From Candidatus Omnitrophota bacterium (GTDB taxonomy: Bacteria; Omnitrophota; Gorgyraeia; Aquiviventales; Aquiviventaceae): DNA of 8,021 bases. The DNA is taken from positions 1-8,021 of the forward strand of contig JACPSQ010000041.1 of NCBI GenBank assembly GCA_016193195.1. The letters run 5' to 3'. Of this stretch, positions 1-4,930 are shown one piece after another (within the stretch, counting starts at the first letter, position 1; each line of letters starts with the position of its first letter). A program made the position numbers and the translations under genes. The notes beneath the pieces are model-generated. The model had not been told where the DNA came from, searched no databases, and saw nothing but the letters and a program-made list of their open reading frames with translations.

Positions 1-300
1 CAGGGAAGCGAGGAAGAGGTCACGGATCGCGACGGTCTTCTTGGCGCGGCGCAAGGTTCTCCAGAGATCGCCGGCGCGAAGCGCGGCTTCTCGCGTGAAG
101 TCCAGCACGGGCAGATGCGCGAAGGCGCTGTCGAACTCATGAATCTTCGCCACGTCTTCCATGCCCCCGCGGGCTTCGAAGAGGCAAATCACATTGAGGC
201 TGAGCGTGCCGGCCTGGATGGCTTCATGCACCTCGCGGACTCCGCGACCGGCCCTCCGGCCGAAATTACTGAGGACATCGGAGTCGCACGTCACCCTCAT
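1..300 (-). CDS. PIN-domain (VapC-like) toxin, C-terminus cut off by window edge
   Basis: Translating the minus strand from the ATG at 300-298 gives 100 open codons that run off the left edge. The start MRVTCDSDVLSNF has the beta-strand-plus-aspartate opening of PIN domains (D6, D8). Glu42 in the context NVICLFEARGG and Asp94 in the context AIRDLFLASL fall where the second and third acidic residues of the PIN active site are expected. PIN toxins are Mg-dependent ribonucleases that usually cut tRNA or rRNA, and they are held inactive by a cognate antitoxin. The start codon overlaps the antitoxin stop as ATGA, which implies translational coupling in a vapBC-type operon. The last acidic residue and the C-terminus lie outside the window, so completeness and activity cannot be judged. 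The start is set by the overlap. The family call follows from the motif pattern; the RNA target is unknown. Confidence 0.8.
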   Translation of the reverse strand, partial: MRVTCDSDVLSNFGRRAGRGVREVHEAIQAGTLSLNVICLFEARGGMEDVAKIHEFDSAFAHLPVLDFTREAALRAGDLWRTLRRAKKTVAIRDLFLASL

Positions 301-527
301 TTCCAGCGCGCCTTGACGGTGTGCCGGAGGCCTTCAATGTGCTGCGCTACAGCAGGGGAGATGCGCCATCGGAGCAGCTCCTGCTGCTTTTCGCTCGGCT
401 GGCCCCCGCCATAATGGGCGCGCAGGATCTCGGTAATCACGAGTTCCTTGCTGTTGCGCCGTTTCTTGAGGGCATCTACGGCGACCCTCTGGTGAATATC
501 ATCCGGTAAGTTGATCGTCACGCGCAT
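297..527 (-). CDS. Ribbon-helix-helix antitoxin (VapB/CopG-like)
   Basis: This 76-residue protein begins MRVTINLPDDIHQRV, the classic N-terminal beta-strand plus first helix of ribbon-helix-helix DNA-binding proteins. A second helix follows around residues 25-40 (NSKELVITEILRAHY). Such proteins bind DNA as dimers through the beta ribbon, autorepress their operon, and use the C-terminal tail to neutralise a partner toxin. The tail after GGG (about residues 40-76) is basic and helical-looking and probably contacts the toxin. The stop overlaps the start of the downstream PIN toxin by ATGA. An excellent Shine-Dalgarno (AGGAGGG, minus strand at 540-534) lies 6 nt before the ATG and fixes the start. 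The upstream leader has twin hairpins and CATG repeats that could be the operator. The RHH call is clear; the antitoxin role rests on the pairing. Confidence 0.85.
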   Translation of the reverse strand: MRVTINLPDDIHQRVAVDALKKRRNSKELVITEILRAHYGGGQPSEKQQELLRWRISPAVAQHIEGLRHTVKARWK

Positions 528-533
528 CGCGTT

Positions 534-540
534 CCCTCCT
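534..540 (-). promoter_or_regulatory. Strong Shine-Dalgarno of the antitoxin gene
   Basis: The minus strand reads AGGAGGG, 6 nt upstream of the ATG at 527. It is a near-perfect anti-16S complement. The toxin has no such independent site and depends on the ATGA overlap, so the antitoxin should be translated better than the toxin, as is usual in these modules. Confidence 0.8.
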
Positions 541-545
541 CTGAA

Positions 546-596
546 GCGGCCGCCATCGGGGCGGCCGCGGAATGCCGAGCGCGGTGGGCGCTCGGC
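546..596. repeat. Twin perfect hairpins in the toxin-antitoxin leader
   Basis: Two perfect inverted repeats sit side by side. The first is GCGGCCGCC (546-554) / GGCGGCCGC (560-568). The second is GCCGAGCGC (574-582) / GCGCTCGGC (588-596). Each has a 9-bp stem, a 5-nt loop and a total length of 23 nt, and they are 5 nt apart. They end five bases before the antitoxin Shine-Dalgarno in the minus-strand transcript. Neither is followed by a T-run, so a classical intrinsic terminator is unlikely. They may be leader structures or protein-binding dyads. Confidence 0.75.
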
Positions 597-608
597 CTCT
601 CAGTTTAC

Positions 609-658
609 GCATGTTCATGCTCATGCATAAGCATGCCATATTTAAGTCTTCCCGTCAA
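609..658 (-). promoter_or_regulatory. Candidate promoter/operator of the toxin-antitoxin operon
   Basis: CATG tetramers begin at 610, 616, 622 and 633. The first three are at an exact 6-bp period, and GCATGC and ATGCAT palindromes are embedded. Ribbon-helix-helix repressors typically read short repeated half-sites of this size. On the minus strand a TTGACG (658-653) resembles a -35 box, but no convincing -10 lies at 16-18 nt, so the promoter is tentative. The operator idea is inferred from position (about 80-130 bp upstream of the antitoxin start) and periodicity. Confidence 0.4.
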
Positions 659-681
659 GAGCGAAGTGCTGGGTGGTACGG

Positions 682-1158
682 CTACCCCCACCACTGACGG
701 TCCAAGCTCCGGTATTGGATCGTCTCGGCCAGGTGATCCGGTTGGATGGTCTCCCGCTGGGCCAAGTCGGCAATCGTGCGGGCGATTTTCAAGATCTTCG
801 TGTACGAGCGAGCCGAAAGAGCCAGTTCCTGGAGAGCTGACTTGAGCAGCTTGAACGCCTCCGGGGTCATCTGGCAGTGGATCTTGAGGTCGCGGGCACG
901 AAGCTGAGAGTTTTGGCAAGACTGGCCCCGCTTGCGACGATACGCCTGCGGTTGGAATACCCGAGCCCGAATTTGTGCTGAGGACTCTCCCTCAGGTGCA
1001 CGGCTCAGCACGTCAAAGGGCACTGCGGGGACTTCTACGTGTAAGTCAATCCGATCGAGAAGGGGTCCGGAGATCTTTGAGAGGTACCACTGCACCTGGG
1101 TAGAACTGCGCCGGCACGTGTTGTACGGTTTGTAAAGTGTACCGCAGGGGCAGCCCTT
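682..1158 (-). pseudogene. 3' remnant of a second comM/yifB-like gene
   Basis: The minus-strand frame from about 1158 to the TAG at 684-682 (158 residues) aligns with the last ~160 residues of the intact ComM in this window (residues 348-509). It shares the CPCG of the cysteine motif, SGPLLDRIDL (arginine-finger region), FSARSY-like LSARSY, SRTIADL-like ARTIADL and the terminal QYRSLDRQ. The cysteine motif is eroded: the second half CRC is replaced by CRR. The N-terminal Lon-like domain, Walker A and Walker B are missing. Upstream of 1158 the frame stays open only to a TGA near 1205, and similarity fades (EILYSVLKG against FMLVAAMNP). Without the ATPase core it cannot be a helicase. It is too different from the intact copy for a recent duplication and looks like a relic of an older or foreign comM. 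A truncated expressed protein from a GTG at 1095 is possible but unlikely. Confidence 0.8.
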
Positions 1159-1517
1159 CAGTACAGAATACAGAATTTCGCCTCGACAACCGTCTGTATG
1201 AATTCACGCTTGAAATCAATCGCTTGGAATTCAACCCTATCTATCCTAAAGAGCCACAGTCGTTTGGACAGCTCCTACGCAAGACCCGTATGGACCGGGA
1301 GCTGATGATCAAAGACCTGGCCGCCCTCATCGGCACCACCGAGGACACCATCATCAATTGGGAGCTGCGGGACGTGAAGCCAACGCTCAAGCGCCACCGA
1401 AAAGGGCTGGTTGAGTTCCTGGGACCTGAGGTCTACGACGGGCGGATTCCGACGGGGTGGCCGCTACAACGAGTGGAAGGCGATTTGGAATCTTCTACGA
1501 CGCAGGATGGTTCTTGA
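1137..1517 (+). CDS. XRE-family helix-turn-helix protein, probably degraded
   Basis: Residues about 43-96 (FGQLLRKTRM ... IGTTEDTIINWE ... LVEFLG) match the cro/C1-type helix-turn-helix. In particular the pattern TxDTIxNWE followed by a P and then a helix ending EFLG is common in short regulators of environmental bacteria. The 126-residue frame opens at a GTG (1137) that lies inside the opposing comM remnant. There is no Shine-Dalgarno, and the only later in-frame start I see before the domain is a TTG at 1224, so the real start is unclear and the N-terminus may be lost. After the domain the frame ends in a low-complexity tail. The +1 frame over 1414-1596 encodes an ISQEDLSALL-like stretch that resembles the first half of a second helix-turn-helix, hinting at a frameshift. 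DNA binding is likely for any intact ancestor. Its targets are unknown. Confidence 0.5.
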   Translation: MYRRGSPSVQNTEFRLDNRLYEFTLEINRLEFNPIYPKEPQSFGQLLRKTRMDRELMIKDLAALIGTTEDTIINWELRDVKPTLKRHRKGLVEFLGPEVYDGRIPTGWPLQRVEGDLESSTTQDGS

Positions 1518-1572
1518 GTCAGGGAGAAGACGTTTCACGATATCGCAGGAGGACCTGTCGGCGCTTCTCTTG

Positions 1573-1598
1573 GACAAGGTGACAATGACAAGGTGACA
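1573..1598. repeat. Tandem 12-bp direct repeat next to the RAYT end
   Basis: GACAAGGTGACA occurs at 1573-1584 and 1587-1598, separated by AT, giving a 14-bp period. The second copy runs into the first palindrome of the transposase terminus. The sequence GGTGACA is the same core as the REP-like palindromes, so this may be a partial duplication of the element's end. Confidence 0.7.
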
Positions 1599-1619
1599 GT
1601 CACAGCTTGTGACTGTCAC
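1593..1619. repeat. REP-like double palindrome at the 3' end of the transposase gene
   Basis: GTGACAGTCACA (1593-1604) and TGTGACTGTCAC (1608-1619) form a perfect 12-bp inverted repeat with a GCT loop. Each arm is itself a GTGAC-N-GTCAC palindrome, so the unit can form one long hairpin or two short ones. The transposase stop codon (TGA, minus strand 1602-1600) lies inside it. Hairpins of this kind are the usual recognition substrates of REP-associated transposases. Confidence 0.85.
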
Positions 1620-2232
1620 GTTCGGGGACAAGCAGGCGCTTTCTACGGTGTTCTTCGACGAAGAACGTGTTCCCGATTGCTGGGGATTGGCTGAAGATTT
1701 GTTTGGCCGTCGGGGTGGTATAGGTGAGCGGTCCTAGCGTTTGAGGTGGCGGAGCCAAGGTGTAGCGATCCACTAGGTCATCCGTGTGCCCCAGGTGGTA
1801 GACGCGGTAACTGCTGTAGGCGTACTCGGCGGGATCGGCACAGATGCCGGCCCTGACCGGGTTGAATTCGACGTACAACCCACACGCCGCGAGATACGCC
1901 TCATTTTCAATCGGTAAGCTCTTGTAGCGTTCCCGCCAGAGCGGTCCCCGCCACCGGTACTTCTTCCGCATCCACTGCGTGTAGTACCACTTCACATAGG
2001 CGAGATGCTGGGCGAGGGAATGTTTGGTCACGACTTGGAGGACGAAGTGGAAGTGGGTGTTCATGAGGACGTAATGGTGCAGGCGGATGGGGAACTTCGC
2101 TTTCGCCTCCCGGACCAGCGTGCGGAAACGGGTGAAGTCTTCCGGGTCCTGCAGCACCCAGGTCTGGTTGATCGACCGTGAGATGACATGGTAGTACCCG
2201 TTCTCCTCAACGTATCGCGCAAGACGTGGCAT
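1600..2232 (-). CDS. REP-associated tyrosine transposase (RAYT, Y1/HUH family)
   Basis: This 210-residue protein has the Y1 transposase layout. The N-terminus is MPRLARYVEENGYYHVISR. The HUH metal-binding pair is H60-x-H62 in MNTHFHFVL. A helix holds the candidate nucleophile Tyr84 (KWYYTQWMRKKY), then RGPLWRERYKS, then a YVEFNPVRAGI segment typical of RAYTs. These enzymes nick and join single-stranded DNA at REP hairpins through a 5'-phosphotyrosine. All key residues are visible and length is normal. I chose the ATG at 2232 over the GTG one codon upstream because family proteins begin MPR; neither has a strong Shine-Dalgarno. The C-terminal codons lie in the left inverted repeat. The gene is a single copy with matching repeats on both sides, so it may be a domesticated or recently mobile unit. 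It sits between the intact comM and remnant genes. Confidence 0.93.
   Translation of the reverse strand: MPRLARYVEENGYYHVISRSINQTWVLQDPEDFTRFRTLVREAKAKFPIRLHHYVLMNTHFHFVLQVVTKHSLAQHLAYVKWYYTQWMRKKYRWRGPLWRERYKSLPIENEAYLAACGLYVEFNPVRAGICADPAEYAYSSYRVYHLGHTDDLVDRYTLAPPPQTLGPLTYTTPTAKQIFSQSPAIGNTFFVEEHRRKRLLVPERDSHKL
1609..1630 (+). repeat. Left 22-bp inverted repeat of the RAYT unit
   Basis: This segment comprises GTGACTGTCAC plus GTTCGGGGACA. Its reverse complement matches 2252-2273 at 19 of 22 positions, including TGTCCCC and the flanking GTGAC-N-GTCAC. It lies within the last codons of the transposase gene and is therefore coding as well as structural. Confidence 0.75.
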
Positions 2233-2251
2233 CACTCAGGGTCCGTCTGGG

Positions 2252-2273
2252 TGTCCCCAAAGGTGACTGTCAC
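2252..2273 (+). repeat. Right 22-bp inverted repeat of the RAYT unit
   Basis: TGTCCCCAAAGG runs into GTGACTGTCAC, ending one base short of the full palindrome GGTGACTGTCACC (2262-2274). It is the inverted partner of 1609-1630 with three mismatches and lies about 20 bp upstream of the transposase start, so the two repeats bracket the gene. It also separates the transposase from the 3' end of comM. Confidence 0.75.
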
Positions 2274-2289
2274 CATTGGTCCATTGGTC
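2274..2289. repeat. Tandem 8-bp repeat CATTGGTC x2
   Basis: CATTGGTC at 2274-2281 is repeated exactly at 2282-2289, directly outside the right RAYT palindrome. It may be an insertion footprint or simple slippage. No function can be assigned. Confidence 0.6.
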
Positions 2290-2316
2290 GTCGTGGTCTC
2301 TTGCTCACTCAGCCGT

Positions 2317-3846
2317 CTACACCCAGAGTTGTCTATCTAGGGAACGGTACTGGATCGCTTCTGCCACGTGATCCGGATGGATTTCCTCTGAGCCCGCTAG
2401 ATCAGCGATCGTTCGGCTGATTTTCAGCACCTTGTCGTAACTCCGGGCCGAGAAGTACAGCTCCTCGATGGCTTGCTTAAGCAGGGTCTTGGCGGCGTCG
2501 GTCAGACAGCAGAGCTTGCGGACTTCCCGGTGGCGCATCTGGGCGTTGGTGAAGAGGCCGTGAGGCTTCAAACGCCTCTGTTGGATGCTTCTCGCCTTGA
2601 CCACCCGCTGTCGGATGGCGCGGGACGGCTCCTCCTCCGCCTGCTCCTTTGTCAAGAGCTCCACCGGCACCGCGGGCACCTCGATGTACAGGTCAATCCG
2701 ATCCAACAGGGGGCCGGAGACCTTGGCCAGGTACGCCGCGACCTTCGTCGACGGACACCGACAGCGGCCCCGCGGGTCCGTCAGGTAGCCGCAGGGACAG
2801 GGGTTCATTGCGGCTACCAACATAAACTGCGCGGGGAATTTCACCGCGCGCTTGGCTCGGGCCACGGTCACGGTGCCGTCTTCCAGCGGCTGGCGCAGGC
2901 TCTCGAGCACATCGCGGTGAAACTCGGGCAGCTCATCGAGGAAGAGGACCCCGCGGTGCGCGAGCGAGATCTCGCCGGGCTTGGGGATCGAGCCGCCGCC
3001 GACGAGGGCGATGGCGGAGCTTGTGTGATGGGGCGAGCGGAAGGGCCGCTGCCGCACGAGCGGGCCGCCGTCCAGGATGCCAGCGACGCTGTGGATCATG
3101 GTCGTCTCGAGCGCTTCTCGTAGGGAAAGATCCGGCTGGATCGTGGGGATGCGTTGGGCGAGCATCGTCTTGCCTGAGCCGGGCGGGCCGATGAGGAGGA
3201 CGTGATGCCCGCCGGCAACCGCTACCTCCAGCGCGCGTTTGACGTGGGCCTGGCCTTTGGCGTCTGAGAAATCCACCTCGTAGCGGTTGAGGGACGGGAC
3301 AGACACCCTACGGGGCGTCCGGCGCGGCGCCGGAGGGACGGTTCCCGAGAGCGCATCCGCGGCTTCGCGCAGCGACGTCACCGGCACCACCTCCAGCCCG
3401 CTCACCAGGGCGGCCTCCGGCGCATTGGCGGCAGGGACGAGCAGGCGACGGCGGCTCCTGCGCAGGCTCATGGCAATCGGCAGCGTTCCGTGGATCGGGC
3501 GGACGCCCCCGTCGAGCGCCAGCTCCCCCAGCACGCAGGCCTGCGCAAGCGGAGCCGGATCCAATTGCCGGGAGGCGGCGAGGAGCCCTAAGGCGATGGC
3601 GAGATCGAACACCCCGCCCTCTTTCTTCACATCCGCCGGGGCCAGGTTCACGATGAACCGCCGGGAGGGCAGGCGGTACTGGCTGTTGAGGATGGCGGAG
3701 CGCACCCGCTCCCGGGCCTCTTTCACGGCCTGATCCGGCAGGCCGACGATGGTGAGGGCGGGAAGGCCCCCGGCGGCGTCAACTTCGACCTCCACCCGCA
3801 GGGCATCCAGCCCGAGCGTGGTGTACGACGTGGTCCTTGTGAGCAT
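2317..3846 (-). CDS. comM: ComM/YifB-family AAA+ ATPase (Mg-chelatase-like, DNA helicase)
   Basis: From the ATG at 3846 the protein has 509 residues, the normal family length. Residues 1-170 form the Lon-protease-like N-terminal domain (LTIVGLPDQAVKEARERVRSA; INLAPAD-like VNLAPAD). The AAA+ core has Walker A GPPGSGKT (220-227), Walker B VLFLDE (300-305), a cysteine motif CPCG...CRC (C350, C352, C362, C364), SGPLLDRID with likely arginine finger R383, and C-terminal FSARSYDKVL with sensor-2 R468. In naturally transformable bacteria ComM is a hexameric branch-migration helicase that helps integrate incoming DNA, but the family is widespread outside competent species. A longer frame reaches 3984, but its extra 46 residues look unlike the family, so the internal ATG is preferred although its Shine-Dalgarno is weak. 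It is divergent from the coiled-coil gene. The RAYT unit follows its stop codon. Confidence 0.95.
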   Translation of the reverse strand: MLTRTTSYTTLGLDALRVEVEVDAAGGLPALTIVGLPDQAVKEARERVRSAILNSQYRLPSRRFIVNLAPADVKKEGGVFDLAIALGLLAASRQLDPAPLAQACVLGELALDGGVRPIHGTLPIAMSLRRSRRRLLVPAANAPEAALVSGLEVVPVTSLREAADALSGTVPPAPRRTPRRVSVPSLNRYEVDFSDAKGQAHVKRALEVAVAGGHHVLLIGPPGSGKTMLAQRIPTIQPDLSLREALETTMIHSVAGILDGGPLVRQRPFRSPHHTSSAIALVGGGSIPKPGEISLAHRGVLFLDELPEFHRDVLESLRQPLEDGTVTVARAKRAVKFPAQFMLVAAMNPCPCGYLTDPRGRCRCPSTKVAAYLAKVSGPLLDRIDLYIEVPAVPVELLTKEQAEEEPSRAIRQRVVKARSIQQRRLKPHGLFTNAQMRHREVRKLCCLTDAAKTLLKQAIEELYFSARSYDKVLKISRTIADLAGSEEIHPDHVAEAIQYRSLDRQLWV

Positions 3847-3932
3847 GAGGATGCTGATCCCGCCTGCACGGCAGCACACCGTGCCGGCAACGTCAGGGAA
3901 CGTGGGGGTGGTGCGGGGGTAGTCCGGAAGCG

Positions 3933-3957
3933 AGACAAGCGCAAAAAGAACTTGTCT
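3933..3957. promoter_or_regulatory. 7-bp dyad overlapping the -35 box (possible operator)
   Basis: AGACAAG (3933-3939) and CTTGTCT (3951-3957) form a perfect inverted repeat around an A-rich 11-nt spacer. The right arm contains the -35 hexamer of the rightward promoter, and the mirror arm offers TTGTCT toward comM. A dimeric regulator bound here could affect both divergent genes. This role is inferred from position only. Confidence 0.45.
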
Positions 3958-3980
3958 TTGCAGACGACGAGCGATATACT
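3952..3980 (+). promoter_or_regulatory. Sigma70-type promoter for the rightward gene cluster
   Basis: A -35 box TTGTCT (3952-3957, 4/6 consensus) and a -10 box TATACT (3975-3980, 5/6) are separated by exactly 17 nt. Transcription would start near 3987, about 40 nt before the coiled-coil gene's ATG at 4027. This also rules out the upstream TTG at 3952 as a translation start. Confidence 0.7.
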
Positions 3981-4026
3981 GCACCCTACCACAATCCCCC
4001 GATCCTCGTCAAGGAGATTCCCGAAG

Positions 4027-4632
4027 ATGGCCGTACGTCAGCGTCGCATGCTCGTGTTTGGGTTGGTGTTCGTGGCGGTCGTCAGCCTCTGGCGGATGGT
4101 GTCGGTCGAGCGCGAGAAGCGCCGTCTGGCCAAGGAGCACGAGGGGGTCCAGCAGTTGGTGAAGCAATTGGAAGCGGAGAAGGGCCGTCTCGACGCTGAG
4201 CTGACGGAGGCCCGTCGGATGATCGAGCAGCAGTTCGGAGAGCTCACCGGCCTTCAGGAAGGAGTACGGGGCACCCAAGCCAGGCTGGACACCACGGTGG
4301 TCAAACTCGCCCAGCTCCAACGCGAGTACGACGCGTTGCTCCAGGACGACGCGTCGGTGAAGCGGCAACTGAGCGCCGTCATCGCGGAGAAGCAACAGCT
4401 GGAAGCAAAATTTTCTTCGCTCAAAGAGCTTCGGCTGGCGATCCGCGACGTGAAGGGGAAGCTCTGGAATGCGCGTTGGGCCGCCTGGCGTCTGCAGATC
4501 CAGGCTCAGCGGGAAGCCGATCAGGGCCAACTCGCCTTAGGCAATCGAGGCTACCTGGTGCGTGACGGGATGCCCACCTCGGGGGCCAGCCCAAAGATGC
4601 ACGTGCACGTGCTGGAGCCGCAGCCTCAGTAA
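4027..4632 (+). CDS. Membrane-anchored coiled-coil protein, unknown function
   Basis: I do not recognise a named family. The 201-residue protein has a short basic N-terminus (MAVRQRR), one hydrophobic segment at about residues 8-22 and then a long charged helical region with heptad-like spacing (about 27-145), rich in E, K, Q, R and L. It ends in a small non-helical tail with GNRGYLVRDG and MHVHVLEPQ. The N-in orientation suggested by the basic start would put the coiled coil outside the cytoplasmic membrane, as a periplasmic tether or scaffold. The start at 4027 is supported by AAGGAG 10 nt upstream (4011-4016) and by the promoter at 3952-3980. It is the first gene of a same-strand run with cell-envelope genes, so an envelope role is plausible but inferred. 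The 3' flank has been invaded by a MITE-like element 20 bp after the stop. Confidence 0.8.
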   Translation: MAVRQRRMLVFGLVFVAVVSLWRMVSVEREKRRLAKEHEGVQQLVKQLEAEKGRLDAELTEARRMIEQQFGELTGLQEGVRGTQARLDTTVVKLAQLQREYDALLQDDASVKRQLSAVIAEKQQLEAKFSSLKELRLAIRDVKGKLWNARWAAWRLQIQAQREADQGQLALGNRGYLVRDGMPTSGASPKMHVHVLEPQPQ

Positions 4633-4655
4633 GTCACGCATGACGTCCCTGCTAA

Positions 4656-4930
4656 GAGTGCCTAACATCATGAGCACATGGCCGCGTTGCGAGCGCCAGG
4701 CGGCTAGCTTCAAGGAACGACGACGAAGGCGTAGAAGCAATAGCGAAGGAGGAGTGACGCGGAAGATGGCCGCCTGCCGCCGCAACCCGCCGGGCTGGGC
4801 CGATCCGCGTCGCCGCGCGGCGTTGCTCGTCGTCGCCGTATCGCTCAGAGCTGATACGCCGTCCTCCTCGCGCCTTGCGCGGCTCGCGGCTCGGCCCAGC
4901 GCGACCATGCGATCATGATGTTAGGCACTC
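4656..4930. mobile_element. 275-bp MITE-like element with 30-bp TIRs and TAA target repeats
   Basis: The left end GAGTGCCTAACATCATGA (4656-4673) is repeated exactly in inverted form at 4913-4930. Similarity continues to 27 of 30 bases (4656-4685 against 4901-4930). Outside both ends stands TAA (4653-4655 and 4931-4933), the pattern of a 3-bp target-site duplication. Inside is a second inverted pair, GCTGGGCCGATCCGCG (4794-4809) against 4885-4900 with 15 of 16 matches. There is also CAGGCGGC (4697-4704) / GCCGCCTG (4769-4776), the palindrome GCCGCGCGGC near 4812-4821, and a GTATC...GATAC hairpin near 4838-4857. No believable gene lies inside; the open frames look like chance in GC-rich DNA. 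It fits a non-autonomous element moved in trans by a transposase not present here. It lies between the coiled-coil gene and the DivPAP-like gene. Confidence 0.8.

Noticed and set aside
546..596. Twin hairpins as a classical Rho-independent terminator
   Set aside because: Neither hairpin is followed by a T-run on either strand.
2473..3123. 216-codon plus-strand open frame opposite comM
   Set aside because: It lies wholly antisense to the conserved AAA+ core of comM and shows no domain of its own.
3847..3984. 46-residue N-terminal extension of ComM
   Set aside because: Extra residues do not resemble the family, and the internal ATG at 3846 gives the normal 509-residue length; the extension also covers the divergent promoter region.
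4009..4530. 173-codon minus-strand open frame opposite the coiled-coil gene
   Set aside because: Leucine-rich composition mirrors the E/K/Q-rich heptads on the other strand; the forward gene has a promoter and Shine-Dalgarno.
4562..4918. Open frames on both strands through the MITE-like element
   Set aside because: They are arginine-rich, lack Shine-Dalgarno sites and cross the element's boundaries, so they are chance frames.
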